Shown in pieces: positions 27,772-29,845 of a stretch of DNA of 29,845 nt; positions within the stretch are counted from its first letter, which is position 1; every line of letters begins with the position of its first letter. Source of the DNA: a virus; IMG/VR virus record IMGVR_UViG_3300044742_000092, positions 1-29,845 of that record. One strand, written 5' to 3'. Under the pieces are notes generated by a model. That model saw only the letters and a program-made list of their open reading frames with translations. It ran no database searches and had not been told where the DNA came from. The position numbers were made by a program, and so were the translations under genes.

Positions 27772-29379
27772 TCACACCATGGCAGCGAGAGGGACCCGCT
27801 TGCGTCGGCCCTCTTCGGGCATCGTCATAGCCGCCTCGAACGCCAACACATCAGCGACGCAGGCATCGATCTTGCGGCCGTCCTCACCCTTCACGACCAC
27901 ATACAGGGTCCGCGAGTCGGCCTCGTCGGCAGTCGAGCGGACCTTCTTCAGATGCGCCGCCTCGACGTGGCGGGTCAGCACCGGATCGCCGTCATGGGTG
28001 TGCGAGCCTTCACGGATGCCGGTCAGCCACCGGTCGACCGCCCGAGCGAAACGGCCCGTCTGGTTCGTGTCGAACAGCAGCACACGTTCCCGTTCGTCGT
28101 CGGTGCGGCCCGGCAGACGGAACTCCTCGGCCCATTCCTCGAGCTCGGTCCACCACTTCGGCGGATCACCGAACATGCGGCCAACGTCCCACGTGTCGAA
28201 CGCCCGCCGCACCGCGGCGTGCACAGCCAAGCGCGGTACCCGCCAGCTCTTCTCGCCCAGCGGACGTTCCCACACCTCGACGACGAACGAACGGCCATCT
28301 CGGGTGCAGCCCACCAGGGCGGTGGAATCCTCGGAGATCGAACCGTCGAACCCCAGGCCGATCCGGGCACCGACCGGCGGCGGACCGCCCGGACGGAGAA
28401 GCTCGGCCCACCGCTTCGGGTCGACCGCCCGACCCTCACCCTTACGGTTCCAGTTGAAGAAGAACCGCTCGGCGTCAGTCCATTTCGTGTCAGCGTCACG
28501 GATGTCGGCCACCAGGCGCCGCTTGTCGATCCACCACGAATCGCCGTACGCCACCGCGAGGGCAGCCTCGAGGATCTCGTCGGGGGCGTCCTCGGTGACC
28601 TCGACTCCGTCGATGACGATCGGGGCCTCGACGGCGTCGACGAACACACCGCGGCCCAACTGGATCGCTTTCCATGTGCCTTCAGCGACGGAGCCTTCAC
28701 CGGGGATGAAGCTGTTCGTCGTCTCGTAGGACCGGCCGCCCATCTTGGCGACGTTCCGGCGCAGCGTCGCGGCGAGCTTCGTGCCGCCGTTCGCCGGGGT
28801 CCACAGATGAGTCTCGTCCAAGACGGCGTAGGTGTCCGGGGCGCCCTCTCGCGCGCCGGCCGACGCCGTCACCGGCTTGCCTCCACCGGGGCGATCCATC
28901 AGGAAGAACCGGGTCAAGCCGGCATCGATGCGCAGCAGGTCGGCGGCCCGGCCCTCGTTCGCGATGAGAAGGTCATACGCCGCGAGCCACGTGTTGTCCG
29001 TCTGATCCTCCGAGCAGGCCGCCACCTGGATCTGCGCCGGCGGGAGACCACCAGTCCCCCACGGCCGACCCTGCGGCTGTCCATCGGCACGCCACCCGTC
29101 GAACACGACTTCGCCCGTCAGCTCGGCGATGATCTTCGCCGCCTCGAGCGGCGACTTGCCCCAACCCTTCGCCCGCCTCGAGCAGCCCCGACGGTAGACG
29201 TAGCGGCCCTCACCATCGACCCTGAACCATTCGACCAGCAGCATCGCCTGCTCATCGGTCAGGATGAACTCCGAGCTGTGATCACGGGGCGACGGCAGAT
29301 AGTCAGCGATCCAGTCGAGCAGATCCCAACCCAGCGACCGCACCCGCGGCCTCGGGTCAGCCGACTTCGGCTTCACCAT
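27772..29379 (-). CDS. terL: Terminase large subunit (535 aa)
   Basis: ATG 29379 lies inside the small terminase gene (23-base overlap). Residues ~60-80 contain a Walker A (SRRAKGWGKSPLEAAK, Lys75), and TYAVLDETHLW (Asp188-Glu189) is the Walker B with catalytic Glu. A nuclease domain starts near GFDGSISEDSTALVGCTRD (~residue 350) and includes DTNQTGRFARAVDRW and KIDACVADVLAFEAAMTM, which supply the acidic metal ligands. The length is normal. It powers DNA packaging and cuts the concatemer; the sequence alone does not tell headful from cos packaging. Confidence 0.95.
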   Translation of the reverse strand: MVKPKSADPRPRVRSLGWDLLDWIADYLPSPRDHSSEFILTDEQAMLLVEWFRVDGEGRYVYRRGCSRRAKGWGKSPLEAAKIIAELTGEVVFDGWRADGQPQGRPWGTGGLPPAQIQVAACSEDQTDNTWLAAYDLLIANEGRAADLLRIDAGLTRFFLMDRPGGGKPVTASAGAREGAPDTYAVLDETHLWTPANGGTKLAATLRRNVAKMGGRSYETTNSFIPGEGSVAEGTWKAIQLGRGVFVDAVEAPIVIDGVEVTEDAPDEILEAALAVAYGDSWWIDKRRLVADIRDADTKWTDAERFFFNWNRKGEGRAVDPKRWAELLRPGGPPPVGARIGLGFDGSISEDSTALVGCTRDGRSFVVEVWERPLGEKSWRVPRLAVHAAVRRAFDTWDVGRMFGDPPKWWTELEEWAEEFRLPGRTDDERERVLLFDTNQTGRFARAVDRWLTGIREGSHTHDGDPVLTRHVEAAHLKKVRSTADEADSRTLYVVVKGEDGRKIDACVADVLAFEAAMTMPEEGRRKRVPLAAMV

Positions 29380-29809
29380 CGACCACGCTCAGATGCTCAT
29401 ACCGGGTGCCCTTACGCTCCGCCACCGGAGACACCACCGCCACGGTCGGCTTCGCTTTGTAGGGGGCCCGCCACCGCCGATCCTGCTGCCCCTTCGGCGT
29501 GATCCCGTAGTTGTCCATCTGCAACCGGAGCTCCGAGCAGCGCTGAAACTCGCCGCGCTCGACCTGGTCGTACAGACGGATCAACGTCCGCAACCCCGGC
29601 AAATCCTCCGGCGTCCAGAACGAAGCGAACCACGCACCCATCCACGTCGACCACGCCTGCCGACTCGCAGCCATCAACCCAGTCGGCGCCACCGGCCGCT
29701 TCCCATGCTGCCAACCCTGCGAATCCGCCACCCGGATCTCACCACGCACCGGATCAGGCGACCGAACCCGCTGCGCAGCATCCTTCGGCGCACGGCCACG
29801 TCCAGCCAT
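29357..29809 (-). CDS. terS: Terminase small subunit candidate (150 aa)
   Basis: ATG 29809 has GGAGG six bases upstream. MAGRGRAPKDAAQRVRSPDP, then WQHGKRPVAPTGLMAASRQA, WSTWMGAWFASFWTPEDLPG, LIRLYDQVERGEFQRCSELR and LQMDNYGITPKGQQDRRWRA match actinophage small terminases, which start R-x-A-P-K-D, carry a W-x-x-W helix pair and end with a G-x-T-P-x-x-Q-x-x-R-W motif. It would recognise the packaging start. Its C-terminus overlaps the large subunit. Upstream (29810-29845) the window ends with no further gene visible. Confidence 0.85.
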   Translation of the reverse strand: MAGRGRAPKDAAQRVRSPDPVRGEIRVADSQGWQHGKRPVAPTGLMAASRQAWSTWMGAWFASFWTPEDLPGLRTLIRLYDQVERGEFQRCSELRLQMDNYGITPKGQQDRRWRAPYKAKPTVAVVSPVAERKGTRYEHLSVVDGEAEVG

Positions 29810-29845
29810 CCAAGGCCTCCAGATCCGTACACACAGCGAGCGAGA

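Overview
The window is a high-G+C siphovirus (temperate phage or prophage segment), most likely of an actinobacterium. Evidence for the host type: strong G/C bias at third codon positions, many GTG starts, genes chained by ATGA, GTGA or TGATG overlaps, promoters placed so close to ATG that the transcripts look leaderless, a DUF1906 lysin, and several small proteins of types I recognise from actinobacteriophages. No host gene, tRNA or rRNA is present, so species cannot be assigned. Both window ends cut the phage: the gene at the left edge is incomplete, and about 36 bases lie upstream of the small terminase at the right edge.

Right to left on the minus strand (29809 to 6239) is one late block: small and large terminase, a 61-residue membrane protein, portal, prohead protease fusion, HK97-type major capsid protein, a free-standing HNH endonuclease, three small head proteins, two secreted lipoproteins (one metzincin-like), head-tail connector and tail-completion genes, major tail protein, tape measure (639 aa), a large tail-tip protein (889 aa), a second HNH endonuclease that has displaced the start of the next tail gene, amidase and DUF1906 lysins, five small membrane or holin-like genes, then tail or surface proteins, including a remarkable acid-free, eight-repeat basic protein.

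From 6095 to 2670 is the switch and accessory region. A plus-strand DUF5343-like gene stands alone. A short minus-strand operon (5197 to 4625) ends at a hairpin. A plus-strand operon carries an HTH regulator, a tyrosine integrase and a four-helix membrane protein, each overlapping the next by ATGA, and ends at a long hairpin. A related 12-base motif of form KAATCCTKGASA lies at three leftmost or rightmost promoters.

From 2582 to 1 on the minus strand is a strictly overlapping chain of ten small genes (HTH-like, zinc-ribbon, membrane, lipoprotein and unknown). It ends in a protein with a tandem four-residue (W/G)(A/D)AA repeat that runs off the window.

The most unusual items are the acidic-residue-free repeat protein (6608-7723), the metzincin-like lipoprotein pair inside the head genes, the HNH insertion that leaves a tail gene with an apparent CTG start, a tape-measure C-terminal motif duplicated inside the prohead protease, and the shared promoter or operator motif around the regulator-integrase cassette.
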